From NCBI GenBank assembly GCA_017479385.1, contig JAFVCE010000013.1, forward strand, positions 62,001 to 126,000: 64,000 nucleotides of DNA, given 5' to 3'. The translations under genes were made by a program, and so were the position numbers. The DNA comes from Bacteroidales bacterium. GTDB lineage: Bacteria > Bacteroidota > Bacteroidia > Bacteroidales > P3. Shown here piece after piece: positions 1 to 8,866 of this stretch (its first letter is position 1; the number at the start of each line of letters is the position of its first letter). The notes under the pieces were generated by a model. It ran no database searches. It was not told the DNA's origin and was given only the letters and a program-made list of their open reading frames with translations.

Positions 1-753
1 CTCAAGGCCGACAGCTTGTTGCTCGTGGCATTGAGCTGGAGTTTTGTGGCGTTCAGCATAGTGTTTGTGCCATTCCCGAGGGCGTTGTTTTTCGGCGAAG
101 CGTTGGCCGTGGTGCTCACACTGCGCCTTGTTGCAGCCGTTTTCTGGCCGCTGATGGCCGTCAGGCGTGCCGCGCCGTGGCTGGTGGGCGTGGTGTTTGC
201 GGCTTTTGTTGCCGACGCACACCACGCTTTGGCCGACACCCGCGTTCAGCACCAGCTCGACACCCAATACCTCGCTCGCCTTAAGGCCGAGGGTGGTAGC
301 GCTGCGCTCAACGACAGCTCTATCAAAACTCACCGTCTGGCTCTGCGCCAAGGCTATCCCGATTGGGCATGGTGTGGTATGGCCGACCGCCTGGGAATAG
401 ACAGCGTCGAGGTGCTGCCCGACTATTGCGACGAGACCTATTGGCGTGAAGCCGTGCAGTCGGGTCCAGCCCAGTATGTCCTCAGACCCAATCACCACGA
501 AGGCATTGGCGTGGTAATTGTCAGGCTGCGGTGCGAGAACGAGTGTGGCATCGAGGCTGTGGCTCGATATCAGCGTCCGCACAACCTGCTCCACACTGTG
601 AGAGAGAAGACCTTCGGCTACCGCTACGACCGCTCTTTCACCATACAGCAGTCTGAGCCCGAGTTTGCGCGCGACGGCTGGTGCTACTATCGCTTTTTTG
701 CCTCTCAAAGTACCACCAAAAACATAACCGAAATTACTATCTACTCTATCTGA
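1..753 (+). CDS. C-terminal part of a polytopic membrane protein (DUF6056-like), cut by the window edge
   Basis: The reading frame is open to base 1 and continues upstream, so this is the 3' end of a longer gene; the first TTG (base 16) is not a convincing start. The visible part begins with two or three hydrophobic segments (to about residue 70), followed by a soluble domain of about 175 residues ending in SIYSI-type polar sequence. Membrane half plus soluble C-terminal domain resembles the DUF6056 proteins common in Bacteroidales polysaccharide loci, but I see no catalytic motif to prove it. Its stop codon directly abuts the start of wecE, so it belongs to the polysaccharide operon and probably acts as a GT-C-type transferase or related inner-membrane protein. 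The assignment to DUF6056 is inference from architecture. Confidence 0.6.
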   Translation, partial: LKADSLLLVALSWSFVAFSIVFVPFPRALFFGEALAVVLTLRLVAAVFWPLMAVRRAAPWLVGVVFAAFVADAHHALADTRVQHQLDTQYLARLKAEGGSAALNDSSIKTHRLALRQGYPDWAWCGMADRLGIDSVEVLPDYCDETYWREAVQSGPAQYVLRPNHHEGIGVVIVRLRCENECGIEAVARYQRPHNLLHTVREKTFGYRYDRSFTIQQSEPEFARDGWCYYRFFASQSTTKNITEITIYSI

Positions 754-1884
754 ATGATTAACATCCCTTTCAATAAACCATTTCTCACGGGACGTGAAAC
801 CGAGTATATACGCCAAGCCGTAGAGTTTGGCAAACTGTCTGGCAACGGCGAGTTCACGCAGCGCTGTCAAAACTACTTCGAACAGCGCTACGGTTTTGGC
901 CGTTGTTTGCTCACCACGTCGTGTACCGACGCGCTCGAGATGGCTGCGTTGCTCTGCCAACTGGAGCCGGGCGACGAGGTTATTGTCCCCTCCTACACCT
1001 TTGTCAGCACAGCTCTGGCCTTTGTTAGGGTAGGGGCGAAGGTGGTTTTTGCAGATAGCTGTACAAACAATCCCAACCTCGATACCGAGGCACTCGAAGC
1101 ACTGGTGACACCACGTACAAAGGTCATTGTGCCAGTGCATTATGCTGGCGTGGCCTGCGATATGGATGCCGTTATGAACGTGGCTCGGTGCCACAACCTG
1201 ATGGTTGTCGAAGACGCTGCACAAGCCATCGATTCGTACTATAAGGGGCGTCCGCTGGGCTCGATAGGCCATCTGGCCGCTTTCTCGTTCCACGAAACCA
1301 AGAACATCATTGCCGGCGAGGGCGGTATGCTGGTCATCAACGACCCAGCACTGGTGGCCCGAGCCGAGATTATTTGGGAGAAAGGGACCAACAGGGCCGA
1401 GTTTTTCCGTGGCGAGGCCAACAAGTATGGTTGGGTCGATATTGGCAGTTCGTTTCTTCCAAGCGAACTGACAGCCGCTTTTCTCTGGGCCCAAATAGAG
1501 CAGTTGGGTGCCATTCAGGCCCGTCGTCAAGCTTTGTGGCAGCACTATAGCGAGCGGCTCGCTCCGCTCGCCGCTTCGGGCCAATTCGAATTGCCCACCA
1601 TTCCCGATTATGCTACCAATAATGCTCATATGTTCTATTTGGTTTGTCACAGCCTCGACGAACGTAGTAACCTCATTGCCAGGCTCAAAGCCGCAGGAGT
1701 ATTGGCGGTGTTCCACTACTTGTGCTTGCACCGGAGCCCCTATTATGCCTCGCACCACGACGGTCGACCTTTGCCAAACTGCGACCGCTACGAGGATTGC
1801 CTGGTTCGCCTGCCAATGTACTATGAGTTGACGTTCGACGATATTGATTTTATCTGCAAAAACTGTGCCAATCATGACCTTTAA
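754..1884 (+). CDS. wecE: dTDP-4-amino-4,6-dideoxygalactose transaminase (DegT/DnrJ/EryC1 family)
   Basis: PLP-dependent sugar aminotransferase of 376 aa, the normal length for WecE/RffA, which converts dTDP-4-keto-6-deoxyglucose to a 4-amino-4,6-dideoxy sugar using glutamate. Visible family features are the N-terminal IPFNKPFLTGRE start, the PGDEVIVPSYTFVSTA segment, the cofactor-binding VVEDAAQ (Asp154) and the Schiff-base lysine in FHETKNIIAGEGG (Lys183). The ATG follows the previous stop directly and the 3' end overlaps the next gene by 11 bases. It supplies a Fuc4N-type amino sugar for the surface polysaccharide. The nucleotide-sugar genes making its substrate (rmlA/rmlB type) are not in the window. 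Confidence 0.93.
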   Translation: MINIPFNKPFLTGRETEYIRQAVEFGKLSGNGEFTQRCQNYFEQRYGFGRCLLTTSCTDALEMAALLCQLEPGDEVIVPSYTFVSTALAFVRVGAKVVFADSCTNNPNLDTEALEALVTPRTKVIVPVHYAGVACDMDAVMNVARCHNLMVVEDAAQAIDSYYKGRPLGSIGHLAAFSFHETKNIIAGEGGMLVINDPALVARAEIIWEKGTNRAEFFRGEANKYGWVDIGSSFLPSELTAAFLWAQIEQLGAIQARRQALWQHYSERLAPLAASGQFELPTIPDYATNNAHMFYLVCHSLDERSNLIARLKAAGVLAVFHYLCLHRSPYYASHHDGRPLPNCDRYEDCLVRLPMYYELTFDDIDFICKNCANHDL

Positions 1885-3421
1885 AGAGTTTTTTTGGCGT
1901 TTTCGTTGGCCGTTATTGCTTTTGCTCAACACTGCCATCTGTGTGCTGGTGGTGCTATTCATGCCGTTCGGGTACGCAGCAAACGACGATACTACCATGG
2001 CTTGTATAGCCAAGGGCTGTATGTTTGGCGCACCCGATAGCCACGTGGTTTACATTCACTTTGTGCTTGGCCAATTGTTGGCGTGGCTCTACGGAGTAAT
2101 GGGGGGGGTAGAGTGGTACACGTTGTTCATGCTTGCTTGTCAGGTGGTGGCAGTCACCGTTGTTGCTGAGCGTGTTATAGAGACCCAGCGCGAGGGCTTC
2201 GGCTTGTGGCTGTCGCTAATAGCCATCTATCTGCTCTATATTAATTTTACTCAGAACCTGACGTTTACTAAAGTGGCTGGTCTGCTGGCCACGGCTGGGG
2301 TGCTGACGATTCTCAAGCAAGGCAACTGGTGGCCTAAAGTGGGTGGTGCCCTGCTCTTCCTGCTCGCCGCTTTGTTACGCTTCGACGCGGCTATGTTTAC
2401 AGGCGTTGCAACCCTGCTACTTTTCCCATTCGTGGTGTCTGGTTCGGGTTTCGACCTGCGCCAATTTGGCACTCTCGCGGCAATCGCCATCATGGCGCTG
2501 AGCCTCAACACAATCAATGGCAACTACTATTTGCGTGACCCCAAGTGGCACGACTACTGGGTGCATAATAGTATGCGTGCAGAGTGCACAGACAGTTATA
2601 GCAATTTTCGTGCCAAAACCAACCTGCCAGAGGGCATAACAGAAAGCGACTATACGTGTCTTTCGTGGTACTTTTTTTACGAAACCGACCGATTTACGAA
2701 CCCTATTATGGAGCAGTTGGTAGCCACAATCAACCAATCGGCATCGTGGCATGGCATACCACACGTTAAGAGGCTGAAACTTATTTTTGTTTGGTATTGC
2801 ATCAAATCTTGGCTCCCATACTTGGCGGTCGTGGCGTTGCTCTATGTGGCAGTGGCCTTCAACTGCCATAAGCGTAGGTGGATATGGTTGGCTGTGGCGC
2901 TTGTTGGTATGGTGGTAGTATGCAACGGGGTGATAATGGTTAGAGTGTTGAAGTACCGTGCTTTGTTAGCCCTGTTGCTGCCCGCTTGGTTCATACCCTT
3001 GTCTCAAGTAAAAATCAAGCGTGCCATACCTATCATGGTTTTAGCTGTAGCACTGTTGCTGCTACAAAATAGGCCGGTAGTGTTAAAGAAACCAACTGCT
3101 ATTGCCGCTGTTAGTCAGTTTATCGGCAGTCGTACACCCATTATACTCTATGGCAATACGCCTGACGCATTCAATATAGAATGCAGCGACGAGGTTTCTT
3201 TCGGATGGGTTAGCCGTATGCCAGGGGCGAATTATGTTCGCAATTTTCCACAACTGCTCGACCCCGAGCGTTACATATTTGTGTGTACCGATACTGGCGA
3301 GGAGGCCGTAGACCAAATGTGCCTCAGTTTGAAAGACCACTATGGCATAGAGGCCAGATACGACTACCTGTATTGCGACTCCACGATAGCCGTTTTCACG
3401 TTGGCTCCAAATAACGAATGA
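1874..3421 (+). CDS. Polytopic membrane protein, GT-C-like glycosyltransferase candidate
   Basis: Integral membrane protein of 515 aa with about ten hydrophobic segments and a soluble C-terminal domain of about 110 residues. I use the ATG at 1874 (MTFKEFFW), which overlaps the end of wecE; the longer reading has no ATG. After the first transmembrane helix comes an Asn-Asp-Asp motif (residues 37-39), the place where GT-C enzymes and GtrII-like glucosyltransferases carry their catalytic acidic residues, followed by a YIHFVLGQLLAWLYG segment. This suggests a polyprenyl-phosphate-sugar-dependent transferase acting on the periplasmic face, but a Wzy-type role is not excluded. Position between wecE and another GT-C-like gene supports polysaccharide assembly. 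Confidence 0.6.
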   Translation: MTFKEFFWRFRWPLLLLLNTAICVLVVLFMPFGYAANDDTTMACIAKGCMFGAPDSHVVYIHFVLGQLLAWLYGVMGGVEWYTLFMLACQVVAVTVVAERVIETQREGFGLWLSLIAIYLLYINFTQNLTFTKVAGLLATAGVLTILKQGNWWPKVGGALLFLLAALLRFDAAMFTGVATLLLFPFVVSGSGFDLRQFGTLAAIAIMALSLNTINGNYYLRDPKWHDYWVHNSMRAECTDSYSNFRAKTNLPEGITESDYTCLSWYFFYETDRFTNPIMEQLVATINQSASWHGIPHVKRLKLIFVWYCIKSWLPYLAVVALLYVAVAFNCHKRRWIWLAVALVGMVVVCNGVIMVRVLKYRALLALLLPAWFIPLSQVKIKRAIPIMVLAVALLLLQNRPVVLKKPTAIAAVSQFIGSRTPIILYGNTPDAFNIECSDEVSFGWVSRMPGANYVRNFPQLLDPERYIFVCTDTGEEAVDQMCLSLKDHYGIEARYDYLYCDSTIAVFTLAPNNE

Positions 3422-3429
3422 TTTAAACA

Positions 3430-4881
3430 ATGAACATTTTGTCGAAGTTTCGTCGAGCAAGTCTCGATACAAAAATCAAGTATGCCATTTTGGCAGTTAT
3501 CACTCTGGTGGTGGCTGTGGCCTACATATTAACTTGCTTACGCCGTGACTACGGTTGCGATGGCGGATACTACCTGGGGTGCGTCAACCTTATAGCCGAA
3601 GGCTATGTGCCATATCGCGACTTTTATTGTGCCTACACGCCATTAAGTTTCTACATGATGTTGCCAGTGCGCCTGCTGGTGAGTGGGCAGAGCAGATATG
3701 CCGTGTTTCTTGGTTTGCAGTATGTGGTGAGCATTGTTAATGCTCTTTTCGTGGCCCTAATTGTTCGTAAACTTACCGCACGGCGCGACATGGCCTACGC
3801 GTCGGCACTATTCTACTGTATGTTCTTTCTCTACAACGAACAAACTGTTATTATGCTTGAAGGCTGGAGTTCGCTGTGGGGTTTGGCTGCAATGGTGCTT
3901 GTGCTGTGTGGCAACGACCGCAAGGTGTGGCGAATGTTGCTGGCTGGAGCGCTCTGTGCGGGCGCATTCCTTGCCAAGCAGTATGGCTTGGTTTTTGCAG
4001 GTGCTGCAGGTGTGGCCTTGCTTGCCGAGGTCGACCGCCCACTCGCCAAGCGCTTGGCAAGTAGCATCTGGCTTGTTGTGGGGTTTGTGGCTGTGGTGGC
4101 GATAACGGTAGCGTTGTTTATTATGTCCGGAACCGATGTTAAAGAGCTCTACAGCAGCGTGATTGGTAGCGGCTATGGAGCGAGCAACCACTTTCATTCA
4201 TATATCTCAGGCGTCGTTATTCTGCTCAAGGCACTGCCGGTCTTGTTGTTTGTGCCAATATTGCTGCAGGGCCGGCGCAGCGAGACTGCTATAGTGGCAG
4301 CCTGCCTGTCGGGAGTGGCTCTGGCTACACTGCAGTTCTTTTTTGCCCCTTTCCCACATTATAATATCTTCGCAGCCCCGTTTGGCATAGTTCTTGCTGT
4401 GCAGATGTGGACTATGGTAATGAATCAGAACAAAAGCCGTTATGCCAAAATGGCATACGTGATACTTGTGGCCATTGCGGTGGGCTTCCCCATGCGGCGG
4501 CTCGCAAAAGTGGATGTGAACTATATGTGCGAAAATCCACGCGCCGAGTGCCAGGCAATAACCTCCGCCCTGCGTCAGACCAAGCAACGCTACGGTCTCG
4601 AAACGGCGTTTGCCGACTGGAGTGCCCTACCATACTACGCCGAGGTTCCGTTCCACCCAGCCTGTATGAAGAAATATGGCTATTCGTTTGGTGGCGGCGA
4701 TACGCCACAAAATATTCTCGAGCGATTAGAGGCCACCGACTGCTTTCTGCATTCAGCCAGCGACCCTAACATCACTCCCGAGGTGAAAAACTACTTTGAG
4801 ACCCACTTCACTCAAGTCGAATCTGGTTGCACGGTAGGTGTCTATGTGCGCAACGAAATATTGGAGGATATCGAGCAATGA
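3430..4881 (+). CDS. GT-C/PMT-like membrane glycosyltransferase (GT39-like)
   Basis: Membrane protein of 483 aa with around eleven hydrophobic stretches. The first periplasmic loop reads DYGCDGGYYLGCVN with Asp44 where PMT/ArnT-like (GT-C) enzymes place their catalytic acid, followed by YVPYRDFYCAYTPLSF, a pattern common in GT39-like Bacteroidota proteins. A soluble C-terminal domain of about 120 residues follows the last helix. The gene starts 8 bases after the preceding stop, and its own stop overlaps the next ATG (ATGA at 4878). Donor and acceptor cannot be read from sequence. It probably transfers a sugar from a lipid carrier outside the inner membrane. Confidence 0.68.
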   Translation: MNILSKFRRASLDTKIKYAILAVITLVVAVAYILTCLRRDYGCDGGYYLGCVNLIAEGYVPYRDFYCAYTPLSFYMMLPVRLLVSGQSRYAVFLGLQYVVSIVNALFVALIVRKLTARRDMAYASALFYCMFFLYNEQTVIMLEGWSSLWGLAAMVLVLCGNDRKVWRMLLAGALCAGAFLAKQYGLVFAGAAGVALLAEVDRPLAKRLASSIWLVVGFVAVVAITVALFIMSGTDVKELYSSVIGSGYGASNHFHSYISGVVILLKALPVLLFVPILLQGRRSETAIVAACLSGVALATLQFFFAPFPHYNIFAAPFGIVLAVQMWTMVMNQNKSRYAKMAYVILVAIAVGFPMRRLAKVDVNYMCENPRAECQAITSALRQTKQRYGLETAFADWSALPYYAEVPFHPACMKKYGYSFGGGDTPQNILERLEATDCFLHSASDPNITPEVKNYFETHFTQVESGCTVGVYVRNEILEDIEQ

Positions 4882-5702
4882 AAGTTCCGATGGTTTCTGT
4901 TCTGATGCCTGTTTACCGCACAGCTCCCTATCTGCGCGAGGCGATGGACAGTATACTGTCGCAAACTTTTGCCGACTTTGAACTCATCGTGCTCAACGAC
5001 TGTTCGCCCGACTCTGCCGAGCAGATACTCGACACCTATCACGACCAGCGCATTGTGCGCTACCTCGGTCAGCAGAACGTGGGCTTGGCCAACGTCCTCA
5101 ACACGGGGCTCGACATGGCGCGAGGCAAATACATAGCCCGTATGGATAGCGACGACATCTCGCTCCCCACTCGTCTCGCCCTGCAGGTGGCCTACATGGA
5201 GGCGCACCCCGAGGTCGACCTCTGCTCTGCCGCTATGCAACTTTTTGGCGACCGCCACGAAATTTGGCAGCGCAGCCAGGACGCAGAGTTGGTGAAAATC
5301 GACGCCCTCTTCCATTCGCCGGTGCTGCACCCTACGTGTGTGTGGCGACGCGAAAGCTTCGAACGAAACAACCTGCGCTACCGTCAGACGATGGTGCCAG
5401 CCGAAGACTACGACCTCTGGACCCGTGCTCTCATTTGTGGCCTGACGTTGACCAACCTTCCTGACGTGCTCTATCGCTATCGCATCCACCCCGGCCAGGC
5501 CACCGCACGCCCCAACCAGATGGAGCAAAAAGTGCGTCAAGGATATATTAAGGTCGTATTAACATCGTTATCACATCGGCAAATCGAGCGTTTTCCGCAC
5601 TGCATCGCAGCCACCATGCTGGCCAATTGTCGAACTCGCTTCTTCAGCCCCACCAAACTACTCAAACGTCTAATCAAAGTTAACCTCAATAGCAAGCGAT
5701 GA
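4878..5702 (+). CDS. Family 2 glycosyltransferase
   Basis: GT-A fold transferase of 274 aa. The ATG at 4878 overlaps the previous stop and has GGAGG 11 bases upstream, so I prefer it to the longer frame. The N-terminus VSVLMPVYRTAPYLREA and the metal-binding MDSDD (Asp90, Asp92, Asp93) are diagnostic for GT2; the EDYDLWTRAL segment is the usual catalytic-base region. It should add one sugar from a nucleotide donor to the growing lipid-linked oligosaccharide on the cytoplasmic side. Bases 5548-5580, codons of about residues 224-234, are three units of the dispersed 11-bp repeat, just after the conserved domain. The stop overlaps the next start. Confidence 0.9.
   Translation: MKVPMVSVLMPVYRTAPYLREAMDSILSQTFADFELIVLNDCSPDSAEQILDTYHDQRIVRYLGQQNVGLANVLNTGLDMARGKYIARMDSDDISLPTRLALQVAYMEAHPEVDLCSAAMQLFGDRHEIWQRSQDAELVKIDALFHSPVLHPTCVWRRESFERNNLRYRQTMVPAEDYDLWTRALICGLTLTNLPDVLYRYRIHPGQATARPNQMEQKVRQGYIKVVLTSLSHRQIERFPHCIAATMLANCRTRFFSPTKLLKRLIKVNLNSKR
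5548..5580 (+). repeat. Three-unit copy of the 11-bp repeat inside a GT2 gene
   Basis: TTAAGGTCGTA, TTAACATCGTT and ATCACATCGGC, coding for KVVLTSLSHR. The first two units match those at 13856-13877 in 20 of 22 bases, although those lie in noncoding DNA. Confidence 0.75.
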
Positions 5703-6652
5703 AACTCTCTGTGGCTATGTGTACATACAACGGCGACCGCTATATCGAACCCATGTTGCGGTCGGTCGCGGCGCAAACGCTCCCAGTCGACGAACTGGTT
5801 GTGTGCGACGACAGCTCTACCGACAGCACCGTCGACCACATCAGCCAACTTGCTACACAACTCGGCCTCAACCTCAGGCTGTACCATTCGCAGCGGCTCG
5901 GTTTGGTATGTAACTCGCAGCGTGCCATCGATTTGTGTACGGGCGACATCATATTTATTGCCGACCAAGACGACGCTTGGCACGCCGACAAGACGACCAA
6001 AGTCGTGGCATGGTTGCAGTCTCACCCCGAGGTCGACGTCCTGTTTACCAACGCCACCCTTATCGATGGCATAGGTGCACCGCTGCCAGGTACGCTCTTC
6101 GACCATTATTTCTCGCCACAAAAGCGCGCCATGTTCGACAGCGGCAGGGCTTTCAGCGCTCTTTCGTCAAACTACGCCACAGCCCCTACCATGGCCATCC
6201 GTAGCCGTTTTGCCAAAGCCAACCCCTTTGCCAAGTATGCCGATGCCGGCATCAGCAACGATTATATCATAGCCCTACTCGCGGCGGCGCAAGACCGCCT
6301 GGGCTACATTGCCGAACCACTCATCGACTACCGTATCCACGCCTCTCAGATGCTTGGGCTATCTGGCAAATGGGGGGGGTATTTAGACCCAGTCTCGACC
6401 GAAGATATGCTCGCAACCCTGCCACCGGTGGCCGATACAGCAACCCGCCTCGAGCAGTGGATGAATGCGCTACGATTCGTGCAGTGGCGCCACCGCACCA
6501 AACATCGCCCCACGGCCCTGGTCTACATACCGCTCTACCTTGGCCGCTATCGCCGCTACTATGGGGCCTCGGCCACGCAAGTGGCTTGGACCGACCTGTG
6601 CCAGTGTGCCAATCACAGTTGGCAAAGACTCAAAAATAAAATCGCCCGATGA
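5699..6652 (+). CDS. Family 2 glycosyltransferase (rhamnosyltransferase-like)
   Basis: GT2 enzyme of 317 aa. The N-terminus LSVAMCTYNGDRYIEPML and the ADQDDAW motif (Asp89, Asp91, Asp92) match the subgroup that includes many rhamnosyl- and galactosyltransferases of O-antigen loci. The central segment ISNDYIIALLAAAQ fits the acceptor half of that subgroup. Start and stop both overlap neighbours by four bases, so translation is probably coupled along the operon. Actual sugar specificity cannot be read from the sequence. Confidence 0.9.
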   Translation: MKLSVAMCTYNGDRYIEPMLRSVAAQTLPVDELVVCDDSSTDSTVDHISQLATQLGLNLRLYHSQRLGLVCNSQRAIDLCTGDIIFIADQDDAWHADKTTKVVAWLQSHPEVDVLFTNATLIDGIGAPLPGTLFDHYFSPQKRAMFDSGRAFSALSSNYATAPTMAIRSRFAKANPFAKYADAGISNDYIIALLAAAQDRLGYIAEPLIDYRIHASQMLGLSGKWGGYLDPVSTEDMLATLPPVADTATRLEQWMNALRFVQWRHRTKHRPTALVYIPLYLGRYRRYYGASATQVAWTDLCQCANHSWQRLKNKIAR

Positions 6653-7509
6653 AGCAGGCCATCATCATAACAGCCTATCGCGACTTGGAGCAGTTGCGCG
6701 ACATCGTGGATTTTTTCGACGACGATTTCGATTTCTATATCCATATCGACCGCAAGTGTGCCGAGCCGCTGCCAAACTTTTGTCACGATGGAGTGCACGT
6801 TGTGCGTCGCTATCGCATTACTTGGGGCTCCGAGCGCCACCTCTATGCCATACTGCACCTGCTGCGAATGACCTGCAACAGCCCGCACCCATACTCATAT
6901 TACCACATAATAACCGCCACCGACTACCCCATAAAACCACTCGCACAGTTCAAGCAGTTCTTCTCGGCCCAAAACACCAAATCGTATCTTGAATGGTACG
7001 AGCTGCCACGAGCCTCGTGGACTGGCGAAGGCGGAATGGAGCGCATAAAATACTATTGGATAGGCAATTCGTGGCGCGACCAACGCCAGCACCCTATGAG
7101 GCTCATGCACGCTCTGCTGAAGCTTCAGCGCAAATTTGGCCTCGACCGCTCGCGCCACGCTTTCGGCTGTTGGTATGGTGGAGGTGGGTACTGTAGCCTC
7201 AGCCATGAGGCGGCCAGCAAGCTGGCCGCCTTCAGCGCGCGCAAGGTGCGCCAGGTAGCTCGCTTTACCCACTGTTGCGAGGAGGTGCTGCCCCACACTG
7301 TGCTCCTCAACGCCTTGCCACACAGTGAGATAGAACCCTACTCATTGCATCTTTCGCTCTGGGACGCTGGCGCTGCAAGTCCGCGACCACTCACCCTTGC
7401 CGACTTGCCTACAATCGAGCAAAGCCCCTGCTTCTGGGCTCGCAAATTCGAACCAGGCACCTCAGACGAACTAAAAACCGCACTCAAAGCACGTCTCATA
7501 AAAAGATGA
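6649..7509 (+). CDS. Beta-1,6-N-acetylglucosaminyltransferase-like protein (GT14, core-2/I-branching family)
   Basis: Protein of 286 aa with the layout of bacterial GT14 'Branch' proteins: AIIITAYRDLEQL at the N-terminus, DFYIHIDRK, a WGSERHLYAILHLLR segment, YYHIITATDYPIKP, and a C-terminal CCEEVLPHTVLLN region. In bacteria such enzymes add branching sugars to polysaccharides. The gene overlaps the preceding GT2 by four bases and closes the first block of the operon; the next gene has its own promoter. Codons at 7208-7231 form a perfect 11-bp GC-rich inverted repeat with a two-base loop (AGGCGGCCAGC / GCTGGCCGCCT). Confidence 0.88.
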   Translation: MKQAIIITAYRDLEQLRDIVDFFDDDFDFYIHIDRKCAEPLPNFCHDGVHVVRRYRITWGSERHLYAILHLLRMTCNSPHPYSYYHIITATDYPIKPLAQFKQFFSAQNTKSYLEWYELPRASWTGEGGMERIKYYWIGNSWRDQRQHPMRLMHALLKLQRKFGLDRSRHAFGCWYGGGGYCSLSHEAASKLAAFSARKVRQVARFTHCCEEVLPHTVLLNALPHSEIEPYSLHLSLWDAGAASPRPLTLADLPTIEQSPCFWARKFEPGTSDELKTALKARLIKR

Positions 7510-7568
7510 AAATCACCAGAGTTGATATAAATCTGAACAATCTGCCGTACAATTTCAGAATAATTTCG

Positions 7569-7576
7569 TAACTTTG
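7569..7576 (+). promoter_or_regulatory. Promoter -7 element (TAACTTTG) of the GT2 gene at 7599
   Basis: TAACTTTG followed by CA, matching the Bacteroidota sigma consensus TAnnTTTG, 22 bases before the ATG. No clear -33 TTTG is visible upstream. Confidence 0.7.
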
Positions 7577-7598
7577 CACCTCAAAAAAACGTAGATAA

Positions 7599-8549
7599 AT
7601 GCGCTTCTCTGTTGTGATACCGGTCTATAATGTCGAACGCTACCTCGGGCAGTGTCTCGACAGTGTCGTTGGCCAGAACTTCGACGACTGGGAGGCTATC
7701 TGCATCGACGACGGCTCAACCGACCGTTCGGCAGACCTCGCTGCCCACTACGCCGCCAACGATAAGCGCATAACCCTCCTGCGTCAGCCAAACGCCGGTC
7801 TCAGCGCCGCCCGCAACGCCGGCCTCAAGGCCGCAAAGGGCGAGTATGTGCTCTTTGTGGATAGCGATGACTACTTGGAAACCAATACTTTAGAGTTACT
7901 TAACAGTCAAATCGATGGTCAAGATATGCTCTGCTTCGGAGGCTGGCGTGGCGATAAAAAGGAGTCACCCGCAGCCGAACAATTCGCCACAGGTTGGGAC
8001 TACTATAACCACCATGCACTCGAGCGACGTGAATTCCCATTCGTGTGCGTCGTGTTGCGGTGCTATCGCCGCAGTTTCTTGGTTGACAATGATTTGTGGT
8101 TCAAGGAAGGCCTGCTGCACGAAGACAATCACTTCACCCCACGTGCCTGCCTCGCCGCGGGGCGCACCTCGGTCCTGGCCGCGCCGCTCTACCACTACCG
8201 GCTGCGCGAGGACAGCATAACTGCCACCCGAACACTCCGCAGCAGGCAGGCTATGCTGCGCATAGCCAACGACCTATCGGCCCTCTTCGCGAATCGCGAC
8301 GACGTGGACACCAGCGTCATTCGTCGCGCCTTGACCCACCACTATCAAGCAGCCTTTGCTGGCGCCACGCGCGCCGAAGACAGCCAGTTGCTGCCACTCG
8401 TAGATTGGCAACTCTACCACGCGGTGAGCCGAACCCGCCTGCGCAGCCGCTTCAACTACGCCATAATGCGCCTCTCGCCCGCGCTTTTCCGTACTGTCAA
8501 CGACCTGATAGAAAGACTGAAACAAACGTCGGCCGCAGCCAAAAAATAA
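7599..8549 (+). CDS. Family 2 glycosyltransferase
   Basis: GT2 enzyme of 316 aa with RFSVVIPVYNVERYLGQCL at the start, the CIDDGSTDRS donor loop and FVDSDDY (Asp88, Asp90, Asp91). The arrangement NAGLSAARNAGL is the classic signature of the EpsJ/WbbD-like GT2 group. Unlike the upstream genes it is separated by an 89-base gap holding its own promoter, so it can be transcribed apart from the upstream block. A noncoding stretch with a transposase remnant follows, which suggests that the polysaccharide locus has been interrupted or rearranged just downstream. Confidence 0.9.
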   Translation: MRFSVVIPVYNVERYLGQCLDSVVGQNFDDWEAICIDDGSTDRSADLAAHYAANDKRITLLRQPNAGLSAARNAGLKAAKGEYVLFVDSDDYLETNTLELLNSQIDGQDMLCFGGWRGDKKESPAAEQFATGWDYYNHHALERREFPFVCVVLRCYRRSFLVDNDLWFKEGLLHEDNHFTPRACLAAGRTSVLAAPLYHYRLREDSITATRTLRSRQAMLRIANDLSALFANRDDVDTSVIRRALTHHYQAAFAGATRAEDSQLLPLVDWQLYHAVSRTRLRSRFNYAIMRLSPALFRTVNDLIERLKQTSAAAKK

Positions 8550-8706
8550 TGGGATTTCTAATTATATGTTGTAATTATAAGCAATCTACGAAGACAAAAT
8601 TGTCATTTTGAGCACTTTTGAATGCTGATTTGAAGATGAGGGGAGGCATTAACAGTTTTTAACTATAAATACTTCATTATTCTTCTATTATTCAAATAAA
8701 TATTCG

Positions 8707-8714
8707 TATCTTTG
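8707..8714 (+). promoter_or_regulatory. Promoter -7 element (TATCTTTG) ahead of the transposase-derived leader
   Basis: TATCTTTG followed by CA in an AT-rich stretch, 27 bases before the first in-frame ATG of the leader ORF (8735). The same transcript would cover the DUF5686 gene. The 150 bases before it (8550-8700) hold nothing else I recognise. Confidence 0.72.
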
Positions 8715-8740
8715 CACCATAATTGAAAACACTGATGATA

Positions 8741-8866
8741 ATGGCAAGCAAGGCTTACAGACAGCAAGGCAATATAGGGCTGTTCGACAACGAGGATACA
8801 TCCATATCTGTAAAGATAGACAGTGAACCATGGTTATATTTAACTATCAAGGAAAACGCGACATGA
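8741..8866 (+). pseudogene. Truncated IS transposase N-terminus, now a 41-codon leader ORF
   Basis: The ORF encodes 41 aa beginning MASKAYRQQGNIGLFDNEDT (an in-frame ATG two codons earlier is possible). This stretch closely resembles, from memory, the first residues of Bacteroidota IS5/IS1182-type transposases, which run on into a 'LsxxGnPLekL' segment; here the similarity breaks off after residue 20. The remaining 21 residues are unrelated and the stop TGA overlaps the ATG of the DUF5686 gene (ATGA at 8863). It is therefore a transposase stub whose promoter and start region sit translationally coupled to the next gene. The family assignment is from recall and needs a database comparison. Confidence 0.6.
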